Assembly (NCBI GenBank): GCA_015258065.1
Contig: JABZIZ010000001.1
Span: forward strand, 186,001-250,000
Reading direction: 5' to 3'
Length of the DNA stretch: 64,000 nucleotides
From: Lachnospiraceae bacterium
GTDB taxonomy: Bacteria; Bacillota; Clostridia; Lachnospirales; Lachnospiraceae
The notes under the pieces were generated by a model that did no database searches, was not told the DNA's origin, and worked only from the letters and a program-made list of their open reading frames with translations. How positions within the stretch are numbered: the first letter of the stretch is position 1; each line of letters starts with the position of its first letter. Below are positions 63,149 to 64,000 of this stretch, in pieces. The position numbers were made by a program, and so were the translations under genes.

Positions 63149-64000
63149 AACTGAATGTCAGCGTCCGCCTGCAGTGAGAGCTGCGCAAGCGCAGCACCGA
63201 TCACCGGCCTCTTCAGCTCATCCCAGTGCACCAGAACCCTCTCTTGCGTCTCCCCCTTCTGCAACTGAATCGTGCTGATAATGATTTCCGGCAGGCAGGA
63301 GATGCTCTCGCCATCCAGCACCATGCAGTGCCCCGTCAGGAGTTCTACATTCGCCTGATTTCTGCCCCCGATCATGATATGGAACACATGGAAGGAAGCC
63401 TCTACTTCTTTTAGCAGACTCTCTCTCGTCACTTCACCCGGAATCTCATCCCCAATGACGCGTTCTATCGTAGCTCCTAAAGATCCACTTCGAATTTCCG
63501 CCTCGTCTCCGATGGTAAAGAGAAAGCCCTTTTGATTTCTCTTCCGAATCGCATCAATATTGGTGTGTCTCGCGAGAAACTCCCAGAGACAGGTCGGCAC
63601 CACTTCTCCGCTTCCACGGTTTTCAAAATAGATCTCCAGCAACTGCTCCGCGATTCGAATATCCGATTCAAACTGCGTGACCTGCAGCGGAGACTTGTCC
63701 TGAAAATCTCCGTAGGCTGCGCACATGAGCGCCGGGTCTTCGACCGCGCCGGTGGAGTAGAGCTTGGTAATCAGCTCATTCAACGCACCGGTCGCGAGTT
63801 CCACCGCGAGATAGCCCATCGAAGCCGTCACATCCAAACCGACCACAATCGGTGTGGTATTCGGATGCTCCTCCGAATCAAAGCACTCTCTCGTGCCGAT
63901 AAACTTCGGATCCATCTTCGGATTGCATTCCGTTCTCTTGAAGACTTCTCCCACACTCTGCCCGTTGGAAAGCTTTCTGCTGTTCTTCAGTTTCTGCCAA
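63145..64000 (-). CDS. VWA-domain protein (5' end outside window)
   Basis: At least 285 aa; the frame is open through the right edge. A von Willebrand A domain starts at about 63830 with the metal-site motif GLDVTASMG (DxTxS) and later carries the FTIGDEAEIR and FHVFHIMIGG strands. Bacterial cytoplasmic VWA proteins act as metal-dependent protein-interaction hubs, often with MoxR or other ATPases. The stop overlaps the start of the PurA-like gene by 4 bp, so the two are made together. A GTG at 63954 could be a start, but upstream codons also look coding. Confidence 0.75.
   Translation of the reverse strand, partial: WQKLKNSRKLSNGQSVGEVFKRTECNPKMDPKFIGTRECFDSEEHPNTTPIVVGLDVTASMGYLAVELATGALNELITKLYSTGAVEDPALMCAAYGDFQDKSPLQVTQFESDIRIAEQLLEIYFENRGSGEVVPTCLWEFLARHTNIDAIRKRNQKGFLFTIGDEAEIRSGSLGATIERVIGDEIPGEVTRESLLKEVEASFHVFHIMIGGRNQANVELLTGHCMVLDGESISCLPEIIISTIQLQKGETQERVLVHWDELKRPVIGAALAQLSLQADADIQL

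Overview
The window looks like part of the chromosome of a motile, anaerobic, sugar-fermenting Firmicute, most likely a Lachnospiraceae-type clostridium. This is inferred from gene content and protein style: strong AGGAGG-type ribosome binding sites, class II HMG-CoA reductase, BioY/BirA, many sugar ABC systems without their own MalK, chemoreceptors behind sigma-28-like promoters, and a sigma-54/enhancer-binding-protein pair. No rRNA, tRNA or CRISPR array was seen.

Layout. 1-5.2 kb: end of a PHP-domain gene, a MATE exporter, a sirtuin, an S1-domain protein, and a bioY-birA biotin pair. 5.3-12.1 kb: a membrane diguanylate cyclase, ROK glucokinase with a tandem-repeat leader, and a malEFG-type ABC importer. 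12.2-14.4 kb: a pyridoxal kinase on an apparently leaderless transcript, then a rhodanese-TtcA fusion. 14.5-24.9 kb: an L-xylulose/L-ribulose phosphate module (araD, 3-epimerase, FGGY kinase), a ribose-type ABC importer and a chemoreceptor. 25-30.9 kb: an accessory zone with a low-molecular-weight phosphatase, a WYL regulator with GyrI-like and TfoX-like partners, a DUF4143 ATPase, and decayed pieces of an IS256 transposase, a macrodomain protein, a serine recombinase, an HTH protein and a relBE locus.

30.9-40.4 kb is the most striking part. It is a visibly AT-richer block holding an AEC carrier, a TctA-type permease with an unrecognised 156-aa membrane partner, a degradative HMG-CoA reductase, and AtuA-type proteins split into two genes. 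Behind them stand a sigma-54 activator and a gene for sigma-54 itself. A textbook -24/-12 promoter and two copies of a 14-bp palindrome sit upstream of the first catabolic gene. The block abuts a truncated relE gene. I read it as a self-contained sigma-54-controlled catabolic island, perhaps for mevalonate or a related branched hydroxy acid; the substrate is inference.

41-64 kb: an FGGY kinase with an iron alcohol dehydrogenase, a racemase-family protein, BrnQ, rhaBAD, a phosphoglucomutase/FNT channel/ThrE run, two more chemoreceptors, a DUF4230 protein, a Fic protein, and at the right edge a divergent adenylosuccinate-synthetase-like protein translationally coupled to a VWA-domain protein.

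Together the genes describe an organism that senses and swims toward nutrients, imports and phosphorylates several sugars, and routes L-xylulose and L-rhamnose into central metabolism. Short 34-39-bp tandem repeats recur at gene edges.
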